NCBI RefSeq assembly: GCF_030159995.1
Contig: NZ_BSNM01000027.1
Span: 186,001 to 250,000, forward strand
DNA: 64,000 bases
Reading direction: 5' to 3'
From: Litoribrevibacter albus
GTDB lineage: Bacteria; Pseudomonadota; Gammaproteobacteria; Pseudomonadales; Litoribrevibacteraceae
The notes beneath the pieces are model-generated. The model searched no databases. It saw nothing but the letters and a program-made list of their open reading frames with translations, and was not told where the DNA came from. Made by a program: the position numbers and the translations under genes. Within the stretch, counting starts at the first letter, position 1, and every line of letters starts with the position of its first letter. This document shows positions 32,217-41,741 of this stretch, piece after piece.

Positions 32217-33131
32217 TTAGGCCAACTTCTCTTTGCGAGACGTTCGCTTCATTTTTAACAGTCCTTCACAAGTGACCACAATCACTGCCAGCCAGATTAA
32301 CCCAAACGTCACATAGCGCTGATCAGGGACCGTTTCTCCAAACAAATAAATAGCCAGCAAGAACACCATAGAAGGTGCGATGTACTGTGCAAATCCCGCA
32401 GCAAACAGACTAACACCGGGAAGCCCAGACACATAAAGAAGTAATGGAATAACGGTAACGATGCCCGCCAACATCAAAGGTAACGCGATGTCGGCAGCGT
32501 GCGAGAAGAAGATAAAATCGAGATTAATACTACCATACACCATCGCCACCAAGGCAAAGGGAATCATCCAGGTGGTTTCTACCGCCAATGCAGCCGTCGG
32601 GTGTAACGTCATCTTTTTCCTGGCTAAGCCGTACAGAGCAAAGCTCAACGCCAAGGAACAAGCAATCATCGACAACTTCCCTACCGTCCAGATTTCCGCC
32701 AAAACACCAGCCATTGCCATAATCACCGCCGCCCACTGGATCTTGGTCAGTCGCTCTCCAAGAAACAAACCACCCATCGCAATACTCACTAGCGGATTGA
32801 TGTAATAACCCAGGCTGGCTTCGACCGTCTGATCCGTCAAAATGGCATACACAAAGACCAACCAATTGCCCGTGATCAAAATTCCTGACAACAAAAGACG
32901 ATTTCGTAACGACTTGTTTTTCCAGATAGACATAAACTCCGGCCACAAGCCCGAGAACCAAAGCAGAATCCAGAGAACCACCGAGGACCAAATCACCCGA
33001 TGAACCACCAACTCAATGGCCGGGACTTGTCCCAGCCATTTGAAATACAAAGGCGTAATTCCCCAAGTAAAAAAGGCCATCAAGACCAAAGACAGATGGA
33101 AAAAATTGGACTGGGATTTCTGCATTATCAA
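32217..33131 (-). CDS. rarD: EamA/RarD-family transporter
   Basis: A 304-residue inner-membrane protein with about ten transmembrane helices, built as a duplicated five-helix EamA unit. The opening GITPLYFKWLGQVPAIELVVHRVIWS is typical of RarD, as are LASIGYYINPLV-like residues in the middle (EASLGYYINPLVSIAMG) and QYIAPSMVFLLAIYLFGE near the end. RarD proteins are permeases of the drug/metabolite transporter superfamily with no firm substrate (chloramphenicol sensitivity gave the name). It converges with avtA. The region upstream holds the terminator of the next minus-strand gene. Confidence 0.9.
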   Translation of the reverse strand: MIMQKSQSNFFHLSLVLMAFFTWGITPLYFKWLGQVPAIELVVHRVIWSSVVLWILLWFSGLWPEFMSIWKNKSLRNRLLLSGILITGNWLVFVYAILTDQTVEASLGYYINPLVSIAMGGLFLGERLTKIQWAAVIMAMAGVLAEIWTVGKLSMIACSLALSFALYGLARKKMTLHPTAALAVETTWMIPFALVAMVYGSINLDFIFFSHAADIALPLMLAGIVTVIPLLLYVSGLPGVSLFAAGFAQYIAPSMVFLLAIYLFGETVPDQRYVTFGLIWLAVIVVTCEGLLKMKRTSRKEKLA

Positions 33132-33155
33132 TTACTCAAACGAGGCCAAAACGAA

Positions 33156-33187
33156 AAAGGCCTTCCAATATGCATTGGAAGGCCTTT
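33156..33187 (-). terminator. Strong intrinsic terminator of the small phasin-like gene
   Basis: A 14-bp perfect stem (33156-33169 with 33174-33187, core GGCCTTCC/GGAAGGCC) with a four-base loop. On the minus strand it is followed by a T-rich run. It lies about 90 bases after the small gene and before rarD, so rarD needs its own promoter. Confidence 0.85.
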
Positions 33188-33276
33188 CGATATTCTAGTT
33201 GTCTGACCTGCGTTTAAAAAGCGGTCTTAGTAACGATAAATTATTCGATTACTGGCAACTGAATAAGATAATCAAA

Positions 33277-33663
33277 TTATACGAAACGAGCGCGTAATTG
33301 ATTCAACTTAGAAACAAGTGGCTTAGCCGCTGGCACGTACTTACCTGCCAAAGATTCTGCTTTTTTACCCGCTTGATCAACTTGCTCTGAAACCAAAGAC
33401 GTCAGGTTGTGAAAACCTTCTGGCTTAGTCAGGTTCAATTGCTTGATGGTTTCAACACCTTGTTCTACTCGAACACGCGCAGTGTTGATACGAACCTGAA
33501 GGCTTTCTTTCTCGCCGTTATAACGCTGCATAGAATCGAACACGCCTGCCATTAGGTTGTGACGGTTTACTTTATCGGTCACGCCATAAACAGACAAATA
33601 GAAGCCAATGTTATCGACTTGAGTAAGAGCAGTATCTGCAAGTGCTTTAGAGTTCATTTTCAT
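33277..33663 (-). CDS. Small helical protein, possibly phasin-like
   Basis: A 128-residue protein from ATG 33663 (a GTG one codon upstream is possible). It is almost entirely amphipathic helix, with no signal peptide and no cysteine. An N-terminal hydrophobic part (DNIGFYLSVYGVTDKV) is followed by two long helices with regular Val/Leu spacing (about 45-110). This composition resembles phasins, small amphipathic proteins coating polyester or lipid inclusions. With WS/DGAT elsewhere in the window a lipid-inclusion role is conceivable, but no phasin signature is certain. It has its own strong terminator and is probably an abundant single-gene transcript. Confidence 0.55.
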   Translation of the reverse strand: MKMNSKALADTALTQVDNIGFYLSVYGVTDKVNRHNLMAGVFDSMQRYNGEKESLQVRINTARVRVEQGVETIKQLNLTKPEGFHNLTSLVSEQVDQAGKKAESLAGKYVPAAKPLVSKLNQLRARFV

Positions 33664-33786
33664 CACTTTTTCTCGCTTTCTAGTTCGCTATTGCTGTGCA
33701 CCGTATTGAAAATTTCTAGAACTCACAACCTAATTATAAACCGACCATGCCATTCCACCTCATAACCTGATCCGAGGTATCCCACT

Positions 33787-34392
33787 CTAAACTTGCCAGT
33801 AACAAAACCGAATATCCAAACCACGCTTTCGATAGGCCTGATATCGTTCGACCGCTTCACCAGATAAGCACTGAGCTTTTACATCCACTGATGTGTCTTC
33901 CACATTCGTTAATACGTTTTTCACATTCGTTGATGCGCTTTCCACATTCGTTGATACGTTTTCCACATTTGTTGAAAGTTGCCCGTCACTCTCCCATAAA
34001 GAACGTTCGGTAAATCCGTGCTGACAATAGAAAGGCGTTAATTCCGACCAAGGGTAACAATACAATCCTACATCCGTTTGAGAGTTACCTTGCTGATTGA
34101 GTTGAGTCATCACATCAGAAAGTGCCGATAATAATTGATGTCCCAGTCCTTGCTCTCGATAGGCCCTATCCACCAGCATATTACGTAATAGCCACGCCCC
34201 ATCGGGTAAGGCAGAGAACTTGACCGCTGCCACTATTTTTTCTTGCTGATCCTTTTCCCACTTGTCCACCAGAGCATAGCAATGATCTGATCGATGAATT
34301 TTGATCTTTTCTCGATTGCTCTTGTAAAATTGTATAAGAGGCTGTCGTTCCAAATAAGGAATCGACTGCAATACAAAGTTCATTTCCGACAT
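33787..34392 (-). CDS. GNAT-family N-acetyltransferase with repeat insertion
   Basis: A 201-residue acetyl-CoA-dependent acyltransferase. The GNAT core is seen in LLRNMLVDRAYREQGLGHQLLSAL (about residues 68-91), with the acetyl-CoA loop R-E-Q-G-L-G-H, and in FYCQHGFTERSLWE (about 119-132). Between that strand and the C-terminal RGLDIRFCYWQV there is an insertion of five seven-residue units of the type STNVENV, coded by a 21-bp tandem repeat. The insertion falls in a loop near the end of the fold, so activity may survive. The substrate is unknown. The gene is divergent from the DTW-domain gene, 17 bases apart. Confidence 0.85.
   Translation of the reverse strand: MSEMNFVLQSIPYLERQPLIQFYKSNREKIKIHRSDHCYALVDKWEKDQQEKIVAAVKFSALPDGAWLLRNMLVDRAYREQGLGHQLLSALSDVMTQLNQQGNSQTDVGLYCYPWSELTPFYCQHGFTERSLWESDGQLSTNVENVSTNVESASTNVKNVLTNVEDTSVDVKAQCLSGEAVERYQAYRKRGLDIRFCYWQV
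33880..33984. repeat. 21-bp tandem repeat inside the GNAT gene
   Basis: Five units of 21 bases each (33880-33900, 33901-33921, 33922-33942, 33943-33963, 33964-33984). The three central units are nearly identical (CACATTCGTTrATrCGyTTTy) and the outer two are decayed. The unit length preserves the reading frame and yields heptads of the form S-T-N-V-E/K-x-x. Copy number is likely to vary between strains. Confidence 0.9.
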
Positions 34393-34409
34393 CTAATGTT
34401 CATTCCTTT

Positions 34410-35036
34410 ATGACTCAATTCTGCTTAACCTGCCAACGCCCCCCATCCAGATGTCTTTGTTCTTTTGTGCAACCGGTAGCAAATAAGACGCCCGTATTTA
34501 TTCTCCAGCATGCAAAAGAACGACTGCACCCGAAAGGCACGGCCAAACTGGCACAATTGTGTTTAAGCCAAGCGGAATTGATTATTGGTAAAGAGTTTAA
34601 AGACACACTGACACGGATTCAAAGAGACTACGCGCCTATTCTCTTGTGGCCTGAAGAAAACGCTGGCTCTGCAATCCCCTCTGCCACAGAGGCAAATCGA
34701 AGAGAAGGCAACGAGCGGAATGATAATCTGACCCGTACAAAGCCAAGCGCACTCATTGCCATTGATGGAACCTGGAAGAAGGCCGCCAAGATCTACCATA
34801 CCCACGCTGAGTTACACACACTGCCTAAGCTCAATCTACAGGGGCACGAAAATCAGTATCATCACCGGAAGTCTCCCAGCGCAGAGCACCTATCTACACT
34901 GGAAGCGATATATTTTGGATTAAGGGAACTGAGCCACAATGACATCCCCTACCATCAAACCCTTAACGGACTGCTAGATGCTCAGCAACGAATGATCGAA
35001 CACTGGCATAAGAACCTTGAGCTACATACCCCTTAA
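34410..35036 (+). CDS. tapT: DTW-domain tRNA-uridine aminocarboxypropyltransferase
   Basis: A 208-residue cytosolic enzyme of the TDD/DTW family, which uses S-adenosylmethionine to add the 3-amino-3-carboxypropyl group to uridine-47 (acp3U) in tRNA variable loops (E. coli YfiP/TapT). The N-terminal zinc-binding pattern is FCLTCQRPPSRCLC, followed by ILQHAKERLHPKGTAKLAQL and the DTW-like motif IDGTWKKAAKI (about residues 118-128). The length fits the family. The stop codon overlaps that of the convergent histidine kinase gene by four bases (TTAA). Confidence 0.85.
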   Translation: MTQFCLTCQRPPSRCLCSFVQPVANKTPVFILQHAKERLHPKGTAKLAQLCLSQAELIIGKEFKDTLTRIQRDYAPILLWPEENAGSAIPSATEANRREGNERNDNLTRTKPSALIAIDGTWKKAAKIYHTHAELHTLPKLNLQGHENQYHHRKSPSAEHLSTLEAIYFGLRELSHNDIPYHQTLNGLLDAQQRMIEHWHKNLELHTP

Positions 35037-37354
35037 ACGTCTAATTTACTTTCTGCCACACTGACTTCAGAAAGCCACTTTCTCATGGTCTTAACCAGCT
35101 GATCCTGAGTCACAGGTTTCCGTAAGAAGTCATTCATGCCGGCATCGAAACATTTGGCCTTATCTTCATTCATCACATGAGCCGTCATAGCAATAATCGG
35201 CACCGTATTGATTCGTCCGCTTTTTTCTAACGTTCGGATTCGCTTGGTCGCTTCAAAGCCGTCCATGATCGGCATTTGGCAATCCATGAAGATGAGATCG
35301 TAATGACAGGTTGAAACCATAGTCAGCGCTTGTTCACCATGATCAGCCACATCCACCAAAAAGCCCATTTTTTGGAGTCTCGCAACGGCAACTCGTTGGT
35401 TCACTTTATTGTCTTCAACAACCAACACTTGATGACCATGACCGAAGGAGGAATCCACATCCGTGCCTCTGAGCAAACTGCCGGCCAGCAGCTGGTTCAA
35501 ATTCTGAATCGGTTTGAATTGCTCATCAATCCGGCCTGCCGAAATACCGGTGACCTGTACTTTCATCGGCTTCTGCATCACCAAATACTGAGCCAGCTCT
35601 TTCTGTCGGATTGGCTTGCTAAGGAACTGCGGTGACATCCCCTTCAACCAATCAGGCAAGCTATAACGAGCACTGGTGCAGCCCATTAATGCCCAGCTCA
35701 ATTCCGTCCGGCCACCTGCCGTACGCCATAAACGGAACTCGTCGCTGCTGGTAATATCCACATCCACCAGCAAAATCACATCATTATGTTCACGTTCGAG
35801 CAATGCCTCTGCTTCATGCCATTTCGACACGGCAATCACATCACAGCCCAAAGCTTTCGCACGGTGACGCAAGTTATCCCGGCTGATCACGTTTGCATCA
35901 ACCACCAACATCACACCATCGAAGTTAGGCTTGATTTGATACAAGCGCTCAGGATTTTTCTCTAGCGGCACTTCAAACCAGAAGGTACTGCCCCGGCCTT
36001 GTTCAGACTCCAGACCAATGATGCCATCCATATGACGTAAGATCTGACGACAAAGTGCTAACCCTAAACCTGCACCGCCATAGCTTCGGGTATTCGATTG
36101 ATCGACCTGATAGAAGGCCTCAAAGACATGGTTTTGCTTATTCTCGGAAATACCAATGCCGGTATCTTCCACTTCAAAGCGAATGCGATAACTTTCAGGA
36201 TCTTCACCGACAATCCGGGAACGAACGATGATATGCCCCTTAGGCGTATATTTAATAGCGTTGCCGATCAAGTTAGTAAAGACTTGCTTGAGACGATTTG
36301 GATCACCACGTAATGCGTAATGAATGCCGTAATCATGCCAGTACACCAGATCCACGTTTTTAGCTAACGCTTCTTCACCGTAAATTTGTAGTACCTCTTC
36401 CACCAAATCTTCGATTTCGAAGGTATCCACATCCAGACCGATACTGGTGGTTTCCAGCTTGGCGTAATCCAGAATGTCATCCAATAACAGCAGCAAGGTG
36501 TTGGCTGAATTATCGGCGGTACACACGTAATTCTGCTGTTCATCGTTTAAACCGGTACTTTTCAGCAAACTCAGCATGCCCATCACACCGTTCATTGGTG
36601 TTCTTAGCTCATGACTCATATTGGCCAGGAATGCAGCTTTGGTCTTCTCACGGACTTCCGCCGCGATACGTTCCTGCTCCGACTGTGCCAAGGCAAAACT
36701 GGTCTGCTTCAGGTCCTGAATACTTTGCTCAAGACACTCGTTCGACATTTTAAGAGCGCTGGCTTGCTCTTGAATTTGATGCCGACTGGTACGCAAATCA
36801 CGCATCGATTTCCCCGCGATAAACGCGGTATAGCCGGTATAAAAGGTCACCCCGACGATACACAGCCCCATAATCACCAACGATGACTCGGCTTGAAAAT
36901 TAAAACCAACCAAGCCAACCGTGATCAAAGCACCCGCAAAAATACTGGGTACCGCTTTAAAGATCATATTGAGCCCCGCCCCGGTCAGGGTATTAACTGT
37001 CGTCACCATACACAGCGCAAACACAACCCAGGGCTGAAAATCGACCATCGCCATGAAATGACCAAAAATGAAGAAATCCAGGATCATCACTCGCTGTTCA
37101 GCCTTAAGGATATTCTTCGACTGACGGCAAATCAGATACCAAAGCGGCGTATGAAGCAGACTGGCATAAGCCCAAATCAACCAGGCCCATAAAGGGTGGC
37201 CCATTTCATAATATAGGTAAGCAACCCCGGTTCCGGTACACATCGCCATCCCGACCAAACGGGTAATGGAATGACGTTTAAGTGACTTCAAACCTTTCTT
37301 TCGCTGTAACTCAAAAGGTTTGTGTTCAATGGTGGCATGTTCAGTTAATTGCAT
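35033..37354 (-). CDS. Hybrid sensor histidine kinase/response regulator
   Basis: A 773-residue membrane kinase. The N-terminus (about residues 30-185) holds five to six transmembrane helices resembling the MASE2 sensor. It is followed by a coiled coil (about 190-245), the HisKA dimerisation domain with phospho-accepting His in FLANMSHELRTPMNG (about 252) and the HATPase domain (N box NLIGNAIKYT, G1 DTGIGIS, G2 GGAGLGLAL). Next come a degenerate receiver-like region (about 480-600) and a full C-terminal receiver (about 640-755, phospho-Asp in DLIFMDCQMPIMDG, Lys in RKPVT). It has the BarA-like layout without an HPt domain, so an external phosphotransfer protein is expected. No partner regulator lies beside it. 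Confidence 0.94.
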   Translation of the reverse strand: MQLTEHATIEHKPFELQRKKGLKSLKRHSITRLVGMAMCTGTGVAYLYYEMGHPLWAWLIWAYASLLHTPLWYLICRQSKNILKAEQRVMILDFFIFGHFMAMVDFQPWVVFALCMVTTVNTLTGAGLNMIFKAVPSIFAGALITVGLVGFNFQAESSLVIMGLCIVGVTFYTGYTAFIAGKSMRDLRTSRHQIQEQASALKMSNECLEQSIQDLKQTSFALAQSEQERIAAEVREKTKAAFLANMSHELRTPMNGVMGMLSLLKSTGLNDEQQNYVCTADNSANTLLLLLDDILDYAKLETTSIGLDVDTFEIEDLVEEVLQIYGEEALAKNVDLVYWHDYGIHYALRGDPNRLKQVFTNLIGNAIKYTPKGHIIVRSRIVGEDPESYRIRFEVEDTGIGISENKQNHVFEAFYQVDQSNTRSYGGAGLGLALCRQILRHMDGIIGLESEQGRGSTFWFEVPLEKNPERLYQIKPNFDGVMLVVDANVISRDNLRHRAKALGCDVIAVSKWHEAEALLEREHNDVILLVDVDITSSDEFRLWRTAGGRTELSWALMGCTSARYSLPDWLKGMSPQFLSKPIRQKELAQYLVMQKPMKVQVTGISAGRIDEQFKPIQNLNQLLAGSLLRGTDVDSSFGHGHQVLVVEDNKVNQRVAVARLQKMGFLVDVADHGEQALTMVSTCHYDLIFMDCQMPIMDGFEATKRIRTLEKSGRINTVPIIAMTAHVMNEDKAKCFDAGMNDFLRKPVTQDQLVKTMRKWLSEVSVAESKLDV

Positions 37355-37391
37355 AACGCTCGGCTACTGTTAAAAATTCTGTTTGCTGAAA

Positions 37392-38708
37392 TTAGAAAAA
37401 TTTACTGACTATTTGCTTGGAATAACTGACTGCCAGTTCAACCGTTTCAAAGGACAAATAACTCCCTGTGTAATAGGTGTTGTTCTGCCCTTGTAACTGC
37501 TCAAACTTGTAATAAAACCGGCCATCACCAATCTCTTCGGAGGTGACATGAGGAAAATAATGCCACTTCTGGGTATGTATGTGTCCGTCAACAGTTACCG
37601 GGTAATGACGGTACAAGGTTCGTATTGACTGTGATGCTTGATGGATAATATCGTCATCAGACAAATCTCCTTTTTGAACGCTGTAGGCAACTGCGCCATT
37701 AGCGGTCGCCCAAGGACGCATAATTTCTTTCGGATCACCGATCTTTTCTTCGTTTATCGCACCAATGACCTCATTAGGCATACCGGAGACTTCGAAGAGA
37801 TTGACCACATAAGGACTGTAGCGGAACTTTGTCATCAGAGCCTTCTCTGACTCGTTGAAATCCATAACATCCATCAACCGATCAGGAGGGCATGCAACAA
37901 TTATAGCATCGTAGTTTCGGGTTTCTTGTTTGTTGTGTTTCGCAGTGGTGCCATGAAACAACATCTCAACCTGAATTTGTTCGCCACGCTTAATCGATAC
38001 AACATCCGTATTCAAAGACACGTTAAGAGAGGTCGCCACCGACTGCCAAAGTGATTCAAACCCGTGAGTAAAGCGTTTTGGTAGCCCTTTACCTAAACCT
38101 GCGCCATACAATAGCAAGGTGGTAAAATTCCAGAAGTTAAGATATTTCAGCACATAGAGCGCAGGAATTTCTGAAAAGCGACCGTAGCCCATATCGGTAA
38201 TCGTTATGCGGAACAACCCTTGAAGACCAAGCATCTTGTTATCGACCAACCACTTCTGAAAGGGTTGGGCCAATTCGTCATAAACTTTGGAAGACCCTTT
38301 GGATGCTAACCCCGGTTTCGACAAAGCGCTGCGATAACGGAGTAATTTCCCGTAATATCGAAGCACCGACAAAAACAACGTAAGAAAGGTAAAGTCTTTA
38401 AGCATGGCATCTTTGATCGCCATCACTTGTTTGCGTCGCATTGAAAAGGCATATCTTGGCGGCTGACGTTCGAGAGCCACCCCAAAGGTCTTCGCTAACT
38501 TGAGCACATTGCGATAACCCGGTGTCACAGTGAACGCGCCCATCTCATAAGGTTTTCCCTCATGTTTGATGGTTTTGCACTTGCCACCCACGCGCCCTGA
38601 AGATTCCACCACATCTACGTGCTGGTATCCTTTCTTCTTTAAGTACCAGGCCGCAGATAAGCCAGCCGCCCCGGCTCCGACAACCAATACTCTTCTTAAT
38701 TTCGACAT
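37392..38708 (-). CDS. FAD oxidoreductase/isomerase resembling PUFA isomerase (copy 2)
   Basis: A 438-residue flavoprotein of the amine-oxidase/desaturase superfamily. The FAD dinucleotide motif is VGAGAAGLSAAWYLKKKG (about 11-28), followed by RVGGKCKTIKHEG (about 40-52). Segments YGRFSEIPALYVLKYLNF and WHYFPHVTSEEI...GRFYYKFEQLQGQNNTYYTG closely resemble, from memory, the Propionibacterium acnes polyunsaturated fatty acid isomerase PAI, which moves a double bond of linoleic acid using FAD. It is a tandem paralogue of the next gene, 22 bases apart in the same orientation. Whether it isomerises, desaturates or oxidises a lipid cannot be decided from sequence. Confidence 0.75.
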   Translation of the reverse strand: MSKLRRVLVVGAGAAGLSAAWYLKKKGYQHVDVVESSGRVGGKCKTIKHEGKPYEMGAFTVTPGYRNVLKLAKTFGVALERQPPRYAFSMRRKQVMAIKDAMLKDFTFLTLFLSVLRYYGKLLRYRSALSKPGLASKGSSKVYDELAQPFQKWLVDNKMLGLQGLFRITITDMGYGRFSEIPALYVLKYLNFWNFTTLLLYGAGLGKGLPKRFTHGFESLWQSVATSLNVSLNTDVVSIKRGEQIQVEMLFHGTTAKHNKQETRNYDAIIVACPPDRLMDVMDFNESEKALMTKFRYSPYVVNLFEVSGMPNEVIGAINEEKIGDPKEIMRPWATANGAVAYSVQKGDLSDDDIIHQASQSIRTLYRHYPVTVDGHIHTQKWHYFPHVTSEEIGDGRFYYKFEQLQGQNNTYYTGSYLSFETVELAVSYSKQIVSKFF

Positions 38709-38730
38709 ACGTTCGTCCTTGAATACGAGG

Positions 38731-40071
38731 CTAAGAGCTGAAGTGTTGATCCACTAACTGTTTGCTGTAGTTAAAGATAGGTTCAACCAACTCTAAGGCC
38801 ATGATCGCCCCCACGTAATAGGTATTTAATTTGCCTTGCTGTCGTTCCAGTTGCTGATAATATCCGTCTATAAAGTCAGCCGCTTCAACGTGCGGAAAAA
38901 AGGTCGTCCACAATTGCTGATGCACCACAGACTGAAACACGCCGCCCATCCGTTTAACATCAGCGCGGATATTCGCTTCCACCATTTTCGGCGTTACAGC
39001 CGGTAAGGCATCCTGTGGCTGAGTTTTATCTTTGTCTTCCCCATCACCCACAGTGAAAAACAGATTCACATCGGAATCCTTCCAGAATTTCACAATCCCC
39101 CAAGGGTGACCTATCGCAGGCAATGGCTTAGCGGGCGGCAACTGCAACTCATCTGTGGTGATATCCAGCATGCCATCCACGTCACACGCCGACACATAAT
39201 AATTTCGATATTTAATTCGAGAGAGCAAGGCTTGCTCATGCTCACTGGCATCACTTATGACGGGCAGAATTTTATCCAACGGGCAGGCAAAAACGATGCG
39301 ATCAAATTCATGCAGAGAACCATCAGCTAACCCAACCACCACGTTAGGGGTACGCTTGATCGAAACGATGTGAGAATTTAAACGGACATCCAACTGCTCA
39401 CTGCGAATAATGGCATTAAGGAACCCTTGATAACCATCCAGAAAATGCCTGGGCCATTCTTTCGACAATCCTGCACCAACTCTTGCCAACAATAAGAAAT
39501 TCTTCGCATCCATGTATTTGAGGACATAAGGTGTAGGAACGTCATCCAACGCGCCATAGCCAAAAATAGTCACAGGAATCAGAAATAACTGACGCAGAAT
39601 CGACATACCATTGATGTCTAACCACTTGCCAAAGGGATGACACAACTCAGGACAGGCTTCTAACTCGGTAAACCCAGGCTCATTGATCTGCTTACGGTAT
39701 TTAAAGGCGAGGTACAAATATTTCGCGGAGGCGGCACCAAACGACAATAACGACTTACCCATCAAGGTAGTTCGTAAGGTATTCAAAAAGTTGCCGGTGG
39801 TTAGGTCGAAGGATTTACGTTGCGGTGCTGGCTGTGTTTTAAGATCCAGTTCTTTCGCGATACGAAGGACTTCATGGTAATAAGGGGTAATGTAGTTAGC
39901 ACCAAGGTCGAACTCATGATCGCCATGCTTAAAGGTCAAACATTTCCCGCCGATACGTTCTTCTTTTTCAAAGATCGTAATATGGGAATAGCCCGCTTGT
40001 TTTAAGTAATACGCGGTAGCGATTCCTGAAGCACCTGCTCCGACGACTGCAACTTTTAATGACCTTGGCAT
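38731..40071 (-). CDS. FAD oxidoreductase/isomerase resembling PUFA isomerase (copy 1)
   Basis: A 446-residue flavoprotein paralogous to the following gene. The FAD motif is VGAGASGIATAYYLKQAG near the N-terminus, followed by RIGGKCLTFKHGDHEFDLGAN. The central YGALDDVPTPYVLKYMD and the end segment TTFFPHVEAADFIDGYYQQLE...QGKLNTYYVGA match the same positions in PAI-type fatty acid isomerases (remembered family similarity). There is no signal peptide. It should be soluble or peripheral in the cytosol. The two genes form an apparent operon downstream of dgt on the same strand, and the pair probably arose by tandem duplication and then diverged strongly. Confidence 0.75.
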   Translation of the reverse strand: MPRSLKVAVVGAGASGIATAYYLKQAGYSHITIFEKEERIGGKCLTFKHGDHEFDLGANYITPYYHEVLRIAKELDLKTQPAPQRKSFDLTTGNFLNTLRTTLMGKSLLSFGAASAKYLYLAFKYRKQINEPGFTELEACPELCHPFGKWLDINGMSILRQLFLIPVTIFGYGALDDVPTPYVLKYMDAKNFLLLARVGAGLSKEWPRHFLDGYQGFLNAIIRSEQLDVRLNSHIVSIKRTPNVVVGLADGSLHEFDRIVFACPLDKILPVISDASEHEQALLSRIKYRNYYVSACDVDGMLDITTDELQLPPAKPLPAIGHPWGIVKFWKDSDVNLFFTVGDGEDKDKTQPQDALPAVTPKMVEANIRADVKRMGGVFQSVVHQQLWTTFFPHVEAADFIDGYYQQLERQQGKLNTYYVGAIMALELVEPIFNYSKQLVDQHFSS

Positions 40072-40155
40072 GATCGCATCCTTGCTGTTATCACCTCAGA
40101 TCCTGATGACCTGATCTCATTTTCCAACGCTAGAGTTTACATTATGATCAAAACT

Positions 40156-41490
40156 TTATCCTAGAGGTCGACCAGAAATTTGTTGTGCCATTGTAATCGC
40201 ATAACGATCGGTCATACCGCCTATGAAGTCCACCACCCGCATATAGCACTCATACAGACTCCAATCCGCTTGAGGTGCCCGATACTCCATTAAATCAATC
40301 ACACGCTGATTTTTATAATTCAGCCCGCCGCCTTGATGGAATTGATGGACGGCACTGCAGAAGGCAGACAATAGCTCTTCAAGTACCGAGTACGCCCCAA
40401 CTTCCAACAAGGTTTTGTTGCGGCTATTGAAGATGCGTTCCCGGGCCATGTTTTTAGCAGTGAGTACACACTTACGAGCGCGCTCCGGCAGATGCTCTAC
40501 CAGATCGCCCTGAAGCCGACCATTCAGGATGTCATCCTGCTTTTCCATAAAGGTACGAGCTGTCGCCGTCACCAAATGATCAATCGCCTTCCCACGTAGC
40601 ATGGACAACTTGCGACGGCCGGTTCCGGTATCGTTGATGCGCCAATAGGTGTCTGGAATATCCCCCTGAAGTAACTCAAACATCAAGGCTTCTACTTCCT
40701 TATAGGGAAGGATGTTCATCTCCAAGCCGTCTTCCAGATCCAGCAAGGCATAGCAAATGTCATCTGCCGCTTCCATCAGGTACACCAAGGGATGTCGGCA
40801 CCAGGTGTCATCACTGAGTTTAATAAGCCCAAGCTTATCCGCAATGCCCCGCATGATCTCAAGTTCCGACTGATTACAGCCAAACTTACCTTTGTTTGCT
40901 GGGTTATCCTTTAACGACAAAGACGTCCAAGGGTATTTCAAATAGGCTCCGAGAGTGGCATAGGTCAATCGCATTCCACCATCAAAGAGATGATATTCCA
41001 GTTGGGTAAGAATCCTCAGCCCCTGAGCGTTCCCCTCAAAATTCAGTAAATCGCTTTTCTCTGCATCAGAAAGACCATCCAGCATGCCTTTTTCAGCCGC
41101 CTCATGGAAAAAATGTCGAATGGCATCTTCACCACTGTGACCAAACGGAGGATTACCTATGTCATGCGCCAAACAAGCAGCCTGAACAATCACACCGATG
41201 TCTTCGGGATTGATCCATTCAGGAGTCACGTCATTGAGATACTCCCCCACCCGAGTACCTAAGCTACGCCCAACACATCCGACTTCAAGACTGTGGGTTA
41301 ATCGCGTATGAACGTGATCATTTTCATCCACAGGATGTACCTGAGTCTTTTTACCCAAACGACGAAATGCACCGGAAAACACCACCCTGTCATGGTCTTT
41401 GTGGAAAGGCGTTCTGGCTAACTCTTCTTGTGTTGCCGAAGATTTCCCCAATCGCTCTCGGGTTAACAAGGTGTCCCAAGACATGGACAT
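40156..41490 (-). CDS. dgt: Deoxyguanosinetriphosphate triphosphohydrolase-like protein
   Basis: A 444-residue HD-domain enzyme. Dgt-type proteins cleave dNTPs to the nucleoside and triphosphate, controlling dNTP pools. Seen are [16 protein letters not shown], the HD motif [20 protein letters not shown] (His-Asp and the following His) and a metal-binding Asp in [19 protein letters not shown]. The N-terminal [27 protein letters not shown] is also typical. The length fits the cluster of dGTPase-like proteins found in proteobacteria. Some members protect against phage, but there are no defence genes nearby. It lies 84 bases upstream of the FAD gene pair on the same strand, so co-transcription is possible. 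Confidence 0.93.
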   Translation of the reverse strand: MSMSWDTLLTRERLGKSSATQEELARTPFHKDHDRVVFSGAFRRLGKKTQVHPVDENDHVHTRLTHSLEVGCVGRSLGTRVGEYLNDVTPEWINPEDIGVIVQAACLAHDIGNPPFGHSGEDAIRHFFHEAAEKGMLDGLSDAEKSDLLNFEGNAQGLRILTQLEYHLFDGGMRLTYATLGAYLKYPWTSLSLKDNPANKGKFGCNQSELEIMRGIADKLGLIKLSDDTWCRHPLVYLMEAADDICYALLDLEDGLEMNILPYKEVEALMFELLQGDIPDTYWRINDTGTGRRKLSMLRGKAIDHLVTATARTFMEKQDDILNGRLQGDLVEHLPERARKCVLTAKNMARERIFNSRNKTLLEVGAYSVLEELLSAFCSAVHQFHQGGGLNYKNQRVIDLMEYRAPQADWSLYECYMRVVDFIGGMTDRYAITMAQQISGRPLG

Positions 41491-41741
41491 ATTCTGCTCT
41501 CCTTATAGTGATCAACGTCATGTTCATTGACCAACCACCGAACATCTCGAAGGTAAAATTTACAGCGCACGCAAAGCATCACAACGGTGCACATCAAGTA
41601 ATGCCTTATACTCGCACACTTAACCCACTTCGACCATTAACAGGGGTCACATAGTCACCCAATCAATACTCAACGTATTCAAAGCTATACACATTAAACG
41701 CGCCACAGCCTCAAACGGGTCTCGCCTCTGCACTGTTTCGT

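Noticed and set aside
40156-41490. dgt considered as a phage-defence gene
   Set aside because: Sequence and length fit the ordinary dNTPase-like family and no defence genes or mobile elements are nearby.
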